From: Spirosoma aureum
Lineage (GTDB): Bacteria; Bacteroidota; Bacteroidia; Cytophagales; Spirosomataceae
Length of the DNA: 64,000 bases
Assembly (NCBI RefSeq): GCF_011604685.1
Contig: NZ_CP050063.1
Span: 2,006,501 to 2,070,500 of the forward strand
Direction: 5' to 3'
A model generated the notes under the pieces. It did no database searches. It was not told the origin of the DNA and saw only the letters and a list, made by a program, of their open reading frames with translations. Made by a program: the position numbers and the translations under genes. This document shows positions 35,766 through 44,370 of the stretch, piece by piece. Position 1 is the stretch's first letter, and every line of letters starts with the position of its first letter.

Positions 35766-36893
35766 CTACTTAAATGATGAGTCTTTGATAACGCTCTTAA
35801 CCTGATCGTTCAGGAATTTTAATAAGAGCTTTTCAACGCCATCCAGGCCGTGAGGACTAGTTTGTCGGAACCTGTTTTTTTGTTCAATATATGGGTTTAA
35901 ATCCCGACATTCATACGATTCCAGAATCTGCGGATGAACGTAATGTTTGCGGCAGACCGTACGCGTATTGCCCAGTTTCAGCGATACTTCATCGAGTACA
36001 GTATTGACGTTTTTCTTTAATTCTTTCTCTGATTCGCAAGGTTCCAGTTCAATGAGCAGCCGGAGAGCATTGACTGTTCCGGCCCAGGTTCGGAAATCCT
36101 TTGCCGAAAAATCGTCACCCATTGTTTCATGAAGATACTCATTCACCATTCCAGAGTCGATGGAGTGACGATTGCCAGCTTCGTCGAAATATTGAAATAA
36201 CTCTTTACCCGGAATATCGCGGCAGGCTTTTACGAGCCGTGATAGCCGCCGGTCATGGAGGGTAATATCGTGATAAATACCTTTTTTGCCTTTGAAACTA
36301 AACCGTACTTCGCTGCCTACTGCCTTAACATGCCGGTTTTTGAGGGTTGTTAAGCCATAAGAACCATATTCTTTTTCATAGGCCGCATTCCCTACGCGAA
36401 TCAGGGTTTGTTCCATTACGCTCAACGCAATTGCGATTACTTTTTCGCGAGTCAACGATCGATGGGTTAAATCCTGATCCAGTCGAGCGCGAAGTCTGGG
36501 AAGAGCTTCGCCAAAAGCGGCCATTCGAAAAAATTTCGTTTCGCTCCGGATCTTGTTCCAGTTGGCGTGATAGCGATATTGTTTCCTGTTTTTTGTGTCG
36601 ATACCAGTTGCCTGTAGGTGTCCATTCACTTTTGGGCTAATCCAGACATCTTCCCAGGCTGGGGGCAAAACCAGTTTGTGGATACGCTCCCTTGTTTCAG
36701 CGTCGCCGATGATCGCTCCGTTTGCATCAAAATAAGTGAAGTGATCGCCGGTTTTTCGCCGACTGATTCCAGGCATTGTGTCGTTCATATACACGAGCCG
36801 GGCTGCCTTTGCTGCCTTAATCGGATCGTGTGCCAGTTCCAGTAAATCCACGTTCGTTGAGTTTTGTGGATTGGTAACTGTTTGACGAGCCAA
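35766..36893 (-). CDS. DNA topoisomerase IB
   Basis: A poxvirus-type topoisomerase IB of 375 residues that relaxes supercoils through a 3'-phosphotyrosine intermediate. The N-terminal DNA-binding domain spans about residues 30-120 (LPPAWEDVWISPKVNGHLQATG). The catalytic domain shows the full set of active residues: Arg166 in LIRVGN, Lys in FKGKKG (200-204), Arg268 in DFRTWAGT and Tyr318 in CRKHYVHP. Its length is slightly above the 320-350 of many bacterial members because of short extensions. It is convergent with the YetF gene, 29 bases apart. Such enzymes are accessory in bacteria and often sit among stress genes, as here. Confidence 0.92.
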   Translation of the reverse strand: MARQTVTNPQNSTNVDLLELAHDPIKAAKAARLVYMNDTMPGISRRKTGDHFTYFDANGAIIGDAETRERIHKLVLPPAWEDVWISPKVNGHLQATGIDTKNRKQYRYHANWNKIRSETKFFRMAAFGEALPRLRARLDQDLTHRSLTREKVIAIALSVMEQTLIRVGNAAYEKEYGSYGLTTLKNRHVKAVGSEVRFSFKGKKGIYHDITLHDRRLSRLVKACRDIPGKELFQYFDEAGNRHSIDSGMVNEYLHETMGDDFSAKDFRTWAGTVNALRLLIELEPCESEKELKKNVNTVLDEVSLKLGNTRTVCRKHYVHPQILESYECRDLNPYIEQKNRFRQTSPHGLDGVEKLLLKFLNDQVKSVIKDSSFK

Positions 36894-36962
36894 TTGGTTA
36901 AAGCGGGACTAAAGAAAACAGTTATCCGATAATCTGAAGCAATCAGTTGTCATAAAACCAGG

Positions 36963-37583
36963 TTACCGTTCGGCCGCTTTGCCAAAGAACCAGAGAGCTA
37001 ATGCACTGGCGTAATGATAAAAATCTGTCGGATGAAAAAACGACTCCAGTGATTGAGCCTTCGTTGCAAGCCCCATCATCATAGCCGCCAGGACAATCCA
37101 AAGGCCACGTTTGTTGCGCTGGAGTAAGGAAAATACAGCGAGTAGCATCAGTACGAGAATCGCGAGCGACGGCACTACTGGCGTGAAAACACGAACCTCG
37201 GGCAGCAGTAGAAGGATAAAGACAAACAGACCAAATAGCATGGTCGTTATAAAAGTCGTTATCGAATAGACACGTCGGTAAAGTAATCCCCAAACGCCTA
37301 CTACCGCACAAACAACACCTAGGCTATCGGCTAGAACGACCATTGAGCGATGAAGAGGCTCAAGCGATTCATTGCCTGCATAATGGAAAATACCAATCAG
37401 GGCCGCCAGCGAAACGGTAAGTAAGAAAAATCCCCATAAAAGCCGATTATATATGCTTACCCGCTGAAAAAAGTGCCAGAACACCCCAACGCCCGTTCCG
37501 GCCAGAATAGAGCCTGAGAGAATGTGCGAAAAAATCATCACGTAATTTACGAAGATTCGGCTACTTTTGCCCAACTTATTCAA
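36963..37583 (-). CDS. Multi-pass membrane protein, unknown function
   Basis: I do not recognise a family with certainty. The 206-residue chain has six or seven hydrophobic helices separated by short loops, a short basic N-terminus (MNKLGKSSRIF), and a conserved-looking first helix with FSHILSGSILAGTGVGVFWHF. No catalytic motif is visible. Its layout recalls small DUF6962-like Bacteroidota membrane proteins, but that is a guess. It lies 69 bases upstream of the topoisomerase IB gene on the same strand and is divergent from sucD; an inverted repeat begins 8 bases upstream of its ATG and would form the leader of its mRNA. Confidence 0.65.
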   Translation of the reverse strand: MNKLGKSSRIFVNYVMIFSHILSGSILAGTGVGVFWHFFQRVSIYNRLLWGFFLLTVSLAALIGIFHYAGNESLEPLHRSMVVLADSLGVVCAVVGVWGLLYRRVYSITTFITTMLFGLFVFILLLLPEVRVFTPVVPSLAILVLMLLAVFSLLQRNKRGLWIVLAAMMMGLATKAQSLESFFHPTDFYHYASALALWFFGKAAER

Positions 37584-37591
37584 TGATGCAA

Positions 37592-37654
37592 GATTAACAG
37601 ACGAAAGGAAAAAGACGAAAATTGTTCAGATCTTTCTTCAGTCGTCTGTTAATC
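37592..37654. repeat. Inverted repeat in the sucD divergent promoter region
   Basis: Perfect 13-base arms (37592-37604 and 37642-37654) continue inward as imperfect purine-rich/pyrimidine-rich pairing for about 11 more bases. The repeat fills most of the space between the divergent membrane-protein gene and sucD, so it may be a regulatory site or leader hairpin. Confidence 0.55.
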
Positions 37655-37697
37655 CTGTGTCAAATTCAATCGCATCGCCAACGATTTACTAACCGTC

Positions 37698-38576
37698 ATG
37701 AGTGTTTTAGTTAACAAGGACTCCAAAGTTATCGTCCAGGGCTTTACCGGCTCGGAGGGCAGTTTCCATGCTCAGCAGATGATCGAATATGGTACCAATG
37801 TCGTTGGTGGAGTTACGCCCGGCAAAGGTGGACAGACTCACCTCGATCGGCCCGTTTTTAATACTGTTCAGCAAGCTGTTGATCAGGCTGAGGCCGATGT
37901 GTCCATCATTTTTGTACCACCCGCATTTGCTGCAGACGCCATTATGGAAGCTGCTGAAGCAGGTATCAAGGTGATAATCTGCATTACAGAGGGTATTCCG
38001 ACGGAAGATATGGTAGCGGTGAAAAACTACCTTACCGATAAAGACACTCGGTTGATTGGTCCAAACTGCCCCGGTGTTATGACGGCGGAGGAATGTAAAG
38101 TTGGGATTATGCCCGGCTTCATTTTCAAGAAAGGAACCATTGGTATCGTTTCCAAATCAGGAACACTGACCTATGAAGCGGTTGACCAACTGACTAAAGC
38201 CGGTTTAGGGCAAAGCACAGCGATCGGTATCGGGGGTGACCCAATCATTGGCACAACAACCAAGCAGGCTGTTGAACTGCTGATGAACGATCCAGAAACT
38301 GAAGCCATCGTCATGATCGGCGAAATTGGTGGAGGAATGGAGGCTGAAGCGGCTCGCTGGATCAAGGCAGACGGTAACCGCAAACCTGTTGTAGGCTTTA
38401 TTGCCGGACAAACGGCTCCGAAAGGACGCCGGATGGGACACGCCGGAGCGATTGTTGGCGGAGCCGACGATACGGCATCGGCTAAAATGGCAATCATGCG
38501 TGAGTGTGGTATTCACGTTGTTGAGTCGCCCGCACTCATTGGTGATACCATGCTGAAGGCATTGGGGAAAAATTGA
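37698..38576 (+). CDS. sucD: Succinate--CoA ligase, alpha subunit
   Basis: The alpha subunit of succinyl-CoA synthetase, which makes ATP or GTP from succinyl-CoA in the citric acid cycle. The 292-residue chain has the CoA-binding N-domain ([21 protein letters not shown] cut across residues 11-31, with TPGKGG 40-45), the [18 protein letters not shown] ligase segment, and the phospho-histidine His248 in [12 protein letters not shown]. The beta subunit gene sucC is not adjacent, which is common in Bacteroidota. A long inverted repeat starts 18 bases after its stop. The gene is probably constitutive; a palindrome lies in its promoter region. Confidence 0.96.
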   Translation: MSVLVNKDSKVIVQGFTGSEGSFHAQQMIEYGTNVVGGVTPGKGGQTHLDRPVFNTVQQAVDQAEADVSIIFVPPAFAADAIMEAAEAGIKVIICITEGIPTEDMVAVKNYLTDKDTRLIGPNCPGVMTAEECKVGIMPGFIFKKGTIGIVSKSGTLTYEAVDQLTKAGLGQSTAIGIGGDPIIGTTTKQAVELLMNDPETEAIVMIGEIGGGMEAEAARWIKADGNRKPVVGFIAGQTAPKGRRMGHAGAIVGGADDTASAKMAIMRECGIHVVESPALIGDTMLKALGKN

Positions 38577-38594
38577 TTTAACGGGCTATAAAGC

Positions 38595-38718
38595 GTGCCG
38601 CAACGGATGTTGAAAGAGCAAAAAAGCAATAGAAGGAAAAAAGACTGGCTAAACTGGATACGAGTACCTGCCATGGCATTTTTTCGCTCTATTGCTCTTT
38701 CAACATTCGTTGCGGCAC
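38595..38718. repeat. 124-base inverted repeat spanning the DUF4271 gene start
   Basis: The outer arms 38595-38620 and 38693-38718 match at 25 of 26 positions (the one difference is a G-U wobble in RNA) and imperfect pairing continues inward to about 38641 and 38679. The right arm encodes part of the DUF4271 signal peptide and the ATG at 38673 lies in the loop, so the fold could limit read-through from sucD or translation of the next gene. Confidence 0.75.
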
Positions 38719-39845
38719 TCTTTGTTACAGCCGTTTTTGCACAGTCCCGCACAGAAGGAATTGGACCGGCCAATCAGTATTATCCGGTTCATGATTTTCA
38801 CGATGATTTTCAGGTATACGATGAGGCCACTAAAGCCTACGTACCCTATATCGTTGAACAGCACGCTGACCAAACAGCGTTAAGTACCTATCTTGACCTC
38901 GAAAGTAATCGGCACTACAATCTTCTTATTTCGACAAAACAGGATGGGTATCTGTTTATTAACGCATCCCTGAAACGAAAACTTCGGGCAGGCGAGTGGT
39001 CTGTATTCAGTATCGACAGCCTGTATCGTGTGTATCGCCAGCCGGAAGTTTTTCTGACACTGTATGGTGCGCCCGGTCTGAATGACAAACGCCTGTTTAT
39101 TGGCTACCCAAAGTCAGCTACTCAGAAACTGGTTGTCCTGCGTGATGATAACCTGAGTGTACGACCGCGTACGTTTTCGGTGTATAATAATTTTTTCGGC
39201 TTAGGCTTATTGTTTTTGTTAGCAAGCCATGCGTTCCTGTTTTCATTCTATCACAGGGCGTTTCTTCGGTTTTATAGCCTGCGTGATTTATTGTCACTTC
39301 GGGCGCAGGAAGAATCTTTTTTGATTAACCGGCCCCTGAGTAGCACCAATGTGCTGTTTATTCTTAATTTAAGTTTTGTTGTTGCTTATTTAATAGTATT
39401 CGTACAAAGCCGTAATCTCGATGTATTTGTCTCCCGACGCTTGTTGGGAGCGCAGAATCTGGGGGCGGTGTTAGGTGAGTTTATCGTATTAAGCGGGCTG
39501 GCTTTTATTGTACTAATGGGCAAATACATCGCTCTGGAAGTGCTAGGTGGGTTATATAAACTACAGAGCATCATTAATATCCATTTTTTCAAGGTACTTC
39601 AGTCGTCGATGCTGTTCTTTACGACACTGACGTTGCTTTTAGTGGTTATTGCCTACAATACAGCTAGTATGACCTGGTCAGAAAGTGCGCTATTACTGCC
39701 CGTTCTGGTGTTTTACCTGATGCGATTAGCCTTTCTATACATTGTCATCCGTAGTCAGGAACCTATCAAAAATCTGTATTTATTTTCGTACCTTTGCATC
39801 GTTGAATTGATTCCACTCATCATAGGCCTTCGTTTCGCACTGTGA
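38673..39845 (+). CDS. DUF4271 membrane protein
   Basis: A Bacteroidota-specific membrane protein of about 390 residues. From the ATG at 38673 there is a signal peptide (MAFFRSIALSTFVAALFVTAVFAQ), a soluble domain of about 130 residues, and then about seven membrane helices from residue 175 on, which form the DUF4271 domain. The function is unknown. It commonly stands directly before hemD in this phylum, as here, and hemD precedes the gliding genes. An upstream GTG at 38595 would extend the frame through the left arm of an inverted repeat; the ATG is favoured because it starts a clean signal peptide. Confidence 0.8.
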   Translation: MAFFRSIALSTFVAALFVTAVFAQSRTEGIGPANQYYPVHDFHDDFQVYDEATKAYVPYIVEQHADQTALSTYLDLESNRHYNLLISTKQDGYLFINASLKRKLRAGEWSVFSIDSLYRVYRQPEVFLTLYGAPGLNDKRLFIGYPKSATQKLVVLRDDNLSVRPRTFSVYNNFFGLGLLFLLASHAFLFSFYHRAFLRFYSLRDLLSLRAQEESFLINRPLSSTNVLFILNLSFVVAYLIVFVQSRNLDVFVSRRLLGAQNLGAVLGEFIVLSGLAFIVLMGKYIALEVLGGLYKLQSIINIHFFKVLQSSMLFFTTLTLLLVVIAYNTASMTWSESALLLPVLVFYLMRLAFLYIVIRSQEPIKNLYLFSYLCIVELIPLIIGLRFAL

Positions 39846-39948
39846 GAGTGGTTTACAGTTTATGGTTGTGGTTTATGGTTGGTTTTCTGGTCAATTATAA
39901 ACCAGTGCTATAAACTCAGAACTGACTATTGAAACGAGTTGAGATTCA
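39846..39948. repeat. GTTTATGG/TATAAACC intergenic repeat, copy before hemD
   Basis: The gap between DUF4271 and hemD contains GTTTATGGTTG-type units on one side and their complement (ATTATAAACCAGTGCTATAAAC) on the other, able to fold imperfectly. Very similar sequence with CCGGTGCTATAAAC is found at 44256-44345 before gldM, and a weaker relative at about 25025-25085. Confidence 0.5.
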
Positions 39949-40734
39949 ATGAACGAGACCAGCATGCAATCCACCCAAGACCGGCTGACGAAGGTTAACC
40001 GGCTGCTAGTGACCCAATCCCGCCCTGCCGACGAAAAATCTCCTTATTTTGACTTAGTCAGCAAGTACAATATTCAGATTGATTTCCGGCCATTTATTCA
40101 GATACAGGGTGTATCGTTTAAGGATTTTCGTCGCCAGAAAATCAATATTCTGGATCATACAGCCATTATTTTTACCAGCCGGAATGCGATCGATCATTTC
40201 TTTCGTATTTGCCAGGAAGGCCGTATCGAGGTTCCTGCCGACATGAAATACTTCTGTATTTCGGAACAGACAGCTAATTATCTCCAGAAATACATCATAA
40301 TCCGAAAGCGGAAGATCTTTAACGGCACTAAAACCGCGACCGAGTTATTCGATTTGATCAAGAAACATAAGAACGAGAAGTTCCTGTTTCCGTGTTCCAA
40401 CATCCGGCGCAACGATATTCCTGAGTTCATGGATACCAGTAGCCTGCATTTTACGGAGGCAGTTATGTATGAAACTGTGCCGACGGATTTGTCAGATCTG
40501 GATATCACTAGTTACGATATCATTGCTTTTTTCAGTCCATCGGGCGTAGCATCGCTGATGACAAACTTCCCGGAGTTTAAGCAGAATGGTACACGAATGG
40601 CTGCTTTTGGCCCTACTACGGCAAAAGCAGTGACGGATGCAGGGCTTACCCTTGACATAGAAGCACCATTGCCAAACGCTCCCTCCATGACAGGTGCGCT
40701 TGATCTGTATATTAAAAAGGCTAACAATTCATAA
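39949..40734 (+). CDS. hemD: Uroporphyrinogen-III synthase
   Basis: HemD closes and isomerises hydroxymethylbilane to uroporphyrinogen III, the branch point of heme and corrin synthesis. The 261-residue chain has the two-domain HemD plan with only weak sequence conservation, as usual: VNRLLVTQSRPADEKSPYFDL at the start, AIIFTSRNAIDHFFRI near residue 68 with the conserved Ser/Asn turn, IIAFFSPSGVASLM near 190 and FGPTTAKAVTDAG near 223. Placement right after DUF4271 supports the call. It is likely in one unit with DUF4271 and stops before a perfect terminator hairpin. Confidence 0.88.
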   Translation: MNETSMQSTQDRLTKVNRLLVTQSRPADEKSPYFDLVSKYNIQIDFRPFIQIQGVSFKDFRRQKINILDHTAIIFTSRNAIDHFFRICQEGRIEVPADMKYFCISEQTANYLQKYIIIRKRKIFNGTKTATELFDLIKKHKNEKFLFPCSNIRRNDIPEFMDTSSLHFTEAVMYETVPTDLSDLDITSYDIIAFFSPSGVASLMTNFPEFKQNGTRMAAFGPTTAKAVTDAGLTLDIEAPLPNAPSMTGALDLYIKKANNS

Positions 40735-40752
40735 ACAGTTGGCGCTTTTGTG

Positions 40753-40804
40753 AGGTTGGTTGTTGAAATCAGGGCATTTTTGGTCCTTTTTCAACAACCA
40801 ACCT
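40753..40804 (+). terminator. Intrinsic terminator after hemD
   Basis: A perfect 16-bp stem (40753-40768 and 40789-40804) with a 20-base loop lies 18 bases past the hemD stop and is followed by TTATTTTTC. It separates hemD from the gliding cluster. Confidence 0.72.
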
Positions 40805-40938
40805 TTATTTTTCTGGTTCAATAAAGTAGCAGTTTCGGCGTTTATTTGTAAACTGCATCGTACGGTTGCAACGAACGTACCGATGCGTGTCGTAATAGGC
40901 CAAGAGGCCTTGGCACAGGTTCTTTTTTCTTTGCTTGT

Positions 40939-41910
40939 ATGATTCGCACTTTTTACTTTTTTGCCTTCCTGCTACTGACGCTTACCGCTCAGTCGGTTTT
41001 TGCCCAACAGGAACCTCAGCTTAGTATGTATATGTACAATCCCCTCTATTATAATCCAGCAGCTGCGGGGTCAGAGGGTGTATCACGAATACAACTTACG
41101 CAGAGAACCCAGTATCTTGGCTATCAGACAACGGGTAATTCTGATCCGGGAGGAGCTCAGAACTCCCAGATTTTATCATTCAACATGCCACTGGCCCGCA
41201 TTAAGAGCGGTATAGGCATCTACCTGTTGAACGATAAGGTTGGGCCGAACTATAACCAATCGGTACAGTTATCCTATGCCTACCGACTCGCGTTGAAGAG
41301 TGGTACACTGGCATTTGGTGTTCAGGCCGGGCTTTTCAATAAAGGCTACGACTATGGTGTGCTTAGGCCAAGTGATGCAGGCGACCCCCTGATTCCAACC
41401 GGACGGATCGGACAGGCTAAACCGGATATTGGCGCTGGCGTTTATTACAACACGACCGACTACTGGGTTGGTGTAAGCGTTAATCATATCAATAAGGCAC
41501 CGTATCAAATAGGTACTGACCGTTCTACCAATCCGCTCTATCCAAGCGCTTATCTGAGCGCTGGCTATCGGTTAGGAATAGGCTATGATATTGACATACA
41601 ACCATCTATTTTGATTCAGTATGCTACCTTAGGAGGAATACGGAACTCAACAGCAACGATCAATTTAGTCGGCACATACGACAATCGGATCTGGGCTGGT
41701 GTTGGCTATCGATATCAGGATGCAGCCATGGCTACGGTTGGCATTAATCTGATGCGAAACAACGCATTGCGAGTAGGCTATTCGGTTGATCTGGTCCTTG
41801 GAGCTAGTGCTAAAAGTGCAACGTCACACGAATTTATGATAGGCTATGCACTTCCGGCGCCCGATCCCCGTAAGAAACCTATTATACGGACTCCTCGCTT
41901 TCGGTATTAA
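40939..41910 (+). CDS. PorP/SprF family type IX secretion membrane protein
   Basis: A predicted outer-membrane beta-barrel of the PorP/SprF family, 323 residues. The signal peptide (1-22) ends FAQ and is followed by the family's opening LSMYMYNPLYYNPAAAGSEG. Alternating amphipathic strands fill the rest, with conserved bits such as GIGIYLLNDKVGP and VGVSVNHIN, and a basic tail. PorP/SprF proteins partner with the PorK-GldN ring or with large adhesins such as SprB in the type IX system. The gene stands just upstream of gldK-gldN, as in several Bacteroidota, although its spacing (268 bases) suggests a separate promoter for gldK. Confidence 0.9.
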   Translation: MIRTFYFFAFLLLTLTAQSVFAQQEPQLSMYMYNPLYYNPAAAGSEGVSRIQLTQRTQYLGYQTTGNSDPGGAQNSQILSFNMPLARIKSGIGIYLLNDKVGPNYNQSVQLSYAYRLALKSGTLAFGVQAGLFNKGYDYGVLRPSDAGDPLIPTGRIGQAKPDIGAGVYYNTTDYWVGVSVNHINKAPYQIGTDRSTNPLYPSAYLSAGYRLGIGYDIDIQPSILIQYATLGGIRNSTATINLVGTYDNRIWAGVGYRYQDAAMATVGINLMRNNALRVGYSVDLVLGASAKSATSHEFMIGYALPAPDPRKKPIIRTPRFRY

Positions 41911-42178
41911 TTCAATATTTAACAGGATTGTTTAAGGTTTCTGGTGACGGATAATAAAGACTAACATTTTGGCAGTATTCTTGTTAGGCAGTTTAGGAAT
42001 AGCAGTGTATTTTTGAAGAAAGTAGGTTTAGTTAAAAAGTGTGAAAATGCGCTATTGAGTTAATTAATGAAGCAACGTTTTTGAGAAATTCTTCGTAAAG
42101 AAAATTCTACATACAATAACCAAACGGATTTTCGTTTTTAGTCTGGTCTCGCACAAGAAGAAGGTAAAAAGTCTTATA

Positions 42179-43315
42179 ATGATGAAGTACAACTGGTTTA
42201 CAGCCAACGCAACCCGGGTGGTGATGGTCGCAGCAGTAATTCTGCTGATGCAAGGTTGCGGCTTTATTAAGTCAAAGTTCGGTGGTAAAGACGGCAAAGG
42301 AGGAGAAGTCGGTGTTACGAATGGAGAAATTACGGCCACAGGTCGTAAAGGTTGGAAGCAACCAACTCCATACGGAATGGTACTGGTTCCTTCAGGTTCG
42401 TTTATCATGGGACAGGCTGACGAAGACGTGGCGGCTACTCAAATTAATATGAACCGGCAGGTAACCATCAGTTCGTTCTATATGGACGATGCCGAAATAT
42501 CGAACCATGAATACCGGCAGTATGTCAATGCGCTGCTGGCCGACTCTGTCTCCGTATTAGGAGAGGAGGAAATCATGGCGAAGTATTATCCTGATACAAC
42601 TGTCTGGAAAAACGACTTCACCTACCACAATGGTGACCCGATGCTGGAGCATTATTATGCGCACCCAGCTTTCGACACCTATCCGGTAGTTGGCGTAAGC
42701 TGGATCGCTGCCAAACACTTTTGCCAGTGGCGTACCAACACGCTCGATGATTTCCGCACCAAAGATGGCGGCTATCGTTCGTTTGGGTTCCGGCTCCCGT
42801 CGGAAGCTGAGTGGGAATGGGCTGCCCGTGGTGGAAAAAGCGGGGCGAAATATCCCTGGGGGAACCCCTACGTGGCAAATGGTAAAGGTTGCTACTTAGC
42901 TAACTTCAAACCGCAGCGTGGTAATTTCGATGCGGATGGTTATCCCTATACCGCTCCTGCTACAGCCTACAGCCCGAATGATTACGGTCTCTACAACATG
43001 GCTGGTAACGTAGCTGAATGGTGCCGTGATGCCTACGCCGATAACTCAAACGCTATTGTTTGGGATATGAACCCGGATAACCAGAATGCCGACGAACCTC
43101 GTAAAGTTGTTCGGGGTGGTTCATGGAAAGACATTGCTTACTACCTCGAAACAGGTACCCGTTACTACGAATATGAAGATCAGAAACGTTCGTATATAGG
43201 TTTCCGCTGTGTAATGGATAACCTCGAAGGACGTGCTGCATCGGGTCGTGGTGGCCGCGTTGGTGGTAGCAGTAAGAGTAAAAGCAGCAAGAAAGCTTCA
43301 GCTAAGAAAGCCTAA
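42179..43315 (+). CDS. gldK: Type IX secretion/gliding ring lipoprotein GldK
   Basis: GldK (PorK) forms with GldN the large periplasmic ring of the type IX secretion system, tethered to the outer membrane. The 378-residue chain has a lipoprotein signal with LLMQGC (Cys27), then a formylglycine-generating-enzyme-like (FGE-sulfatase) domain from about 62 to 345, with MVLVPSGSFIMGQADED, WISAAKH-type cores, RLPSEAEWEWAARGG and YIGFRCVMD. The tail of about 30 residues is Ser/Lys/Arg-rich. It is not a working FGE; the fold is used structurally in this family. TATTTTTG at 42008-42015 resembles the Bacteroidota -7 box TAnnTTTG, but no well-spaced -33 box is clear. It leads the gldKLMN operon. Confidence 0.95.
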   Translation: MMKYNWFTANATRVVMVAAVILLMQGCGFIKSKFGGKDGKGGEVGVTNGEITATGRKGWKQPTPYGMVLVPSGSFIMGQADEDVAATQINMNRQVTISSFYMDDAEISNHEYRQYVNALLADSVSVLGEEEIMAKYYPDTTVWKNDFTYHNGDPMLEHYYAHPAFDTYPVVGVSWIAAKHFCQWRTNTLDDFRTKDGGYRSFGFRLPSEAEWEWAARGGKSGAKYPWGNPYVANGKGCYLANFKPQRGNFDADGYPYTAPATAYSPNDYGLYNMAGNVAEWCRDAYADNSNAIVWDMNPDNQNADEPRKVVRGGSWKDIAYYLETGTRYYEYEDQKRSYIGFRCVMDNLEGRAASGRGGRVGGSSKSKSSKKASAKKA

Positions 43316-43334
43316 TCCGTAATTAACGCTGGAT

Positions 43335-43360
43335 ACTGGACGTTAGAAATAACGTCCAGT
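43335..43360 (+). other. Hairpin with GAAA tetraloop between gldK and gldL
   Basis: A perfect 11-bp stem (43335-43345 and 43350-43360) is capped by GAAA (43346-43349), a very stable GNRA tetraloop. No T-tract follows, so it is more likely an mRNA processing or stability element inside the operon than a terminator. Confidence 0.6.
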
Positions 43361-43442
43361 GTTGACTGTTCGCGTTCAATGCTCAGAGTACACAAGTCTT
43401 AACCACAAAAGTTAGTTACCTATTCCAACCAAATCGCTTATC

Positions 43443-44255
43443 ATGGCAGCAGAAAAGTCCACGAATTTCTTTTGGGATCGTTTAGTACCAACCATTTATA
43501 GTGCCGGAGCCGCCGTCGTAATCGCAGGTGCTTGGGCAAAGATTACTCACAACGAACAATTTGGCTGGCTATTAACGGCCGGTCTGTTAACTGAAGTTGT
43601 TATCTTCTTATTATACGCTATTCAGAGTTTCACCAATCCTGCCACGGCAGGTGATGGCTACGCCTGGGAGCGCGTTTATCCAGAACTGGCTGAAGATTAT
43701 AAAGGAGAAGCCCGGAAACCAGCCCCCCAGGCAAACGGCCTGACAGGTAATATGGACCAGATGCTGGCACAGGCAAAAGTAACACCTGATGTGTTTGAGC
43801 GCCTTGGTTCAGGCTTTCGCAATTTGAATGATACTGTTTCGAAACTGAGCGACCTCACCGACGCAACTGTTGCTACGAACGATTACGCTCGTAATGTTAA
43901 GTCTGCTTCGAGCTCGATCAGCGAAATGAATAAGTCATATGGTACAGCAATTACGGCCATGAACTCAATGGCTGATGCAACTACCGATGCTAAAGATTAT
44001 CGTGATCAATTCCAGAAAGTGACCAAAAATATGGGCGCACTAAACGCCGTATACGAACTGGAATTGCAGGATGCGAATAAACATCTTAAGGCGATGAATG
44101 CCTTTTATGGTAGCCTGACTACTGCGATGGAAAATATGTCTGATGCTAGCCGTGATGCCCAGCAGTTCAAGAGCGAAATGGCAAAACTGACCGGTAATCT
44201 GGCGTCGCTTAACACCGTATACGGCAGTATGTTAACTGCCATGCGTGGTAACTAA
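43443..44255 (+). CDS. gldL: Gliding/T9SS motor protein GldL
   Basis: GldL is the cytoplasmic-membrane part of the GldL-GldM proton-driven motor that powers type IX secretion and gliding. Two helices are visible (about 18-34 and 41-60). GAWAKITH places Lys33 and LLTEVVIF places Glu51 at the positions of the charged residues that matter for proton use in the Flavobacterium protein. The cytoplasmic part (100-270) is helical and contains a tandem repeat of about 39 residues (166-204 and 222-260), each opening YG-x4-TAM and ending LNxVY. The gene lies 127 bases after gldK, with the tetraloop hairpin between. Confidence 0.95.
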   Translation: MAAEKSTNFFWDRLVPTIYSAGAAVVIAGAWAKITHNEQFGWLLTAGLLTEVVIFLLYAIQSFTNPATAGDGYAWERVYPELAEDYKGEARKPAPQANGLTGNMDQMLAQAKVTPDVFERLGSGFRNLNDTVSKLSDLTDATVATNDYARNVKSASSSISEMNKSYGTAITAMNSMADATTDAKDYRDQFQKVTKNMGALNAVYELELQDANKHLKAMNAFYGSLTTAMENMSDASRDAQQFKSEMAKLTGNLASLNTVYGSMLTAMRGN

Positions 44256-44370
44256 AATCAGTTGGCTAGTTTACGGTTTGTAGTTCATGGTTGTATCAAT
44301 AGTAAACAACCGGTGCTATAAACCGTAAATTATAAACCAAATAACTAACCCCCGTTTTCTACCATAATTT
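44256..44370. repeat. GTTTATGG/TATAAACC intergenic repeat, copy before gldM
   Basis: This gap holds TTTACGGTTTGTAGTTCATGG and then CCGGTGCTATAAACCGTAAA, TTATAAACC, giving an imperfect inverted repeat (for example TTTACGGTTT near 44270 with AAACCGTAAA near 44325). It is related to the copy at 39846-39948. Confidence 0.55.
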
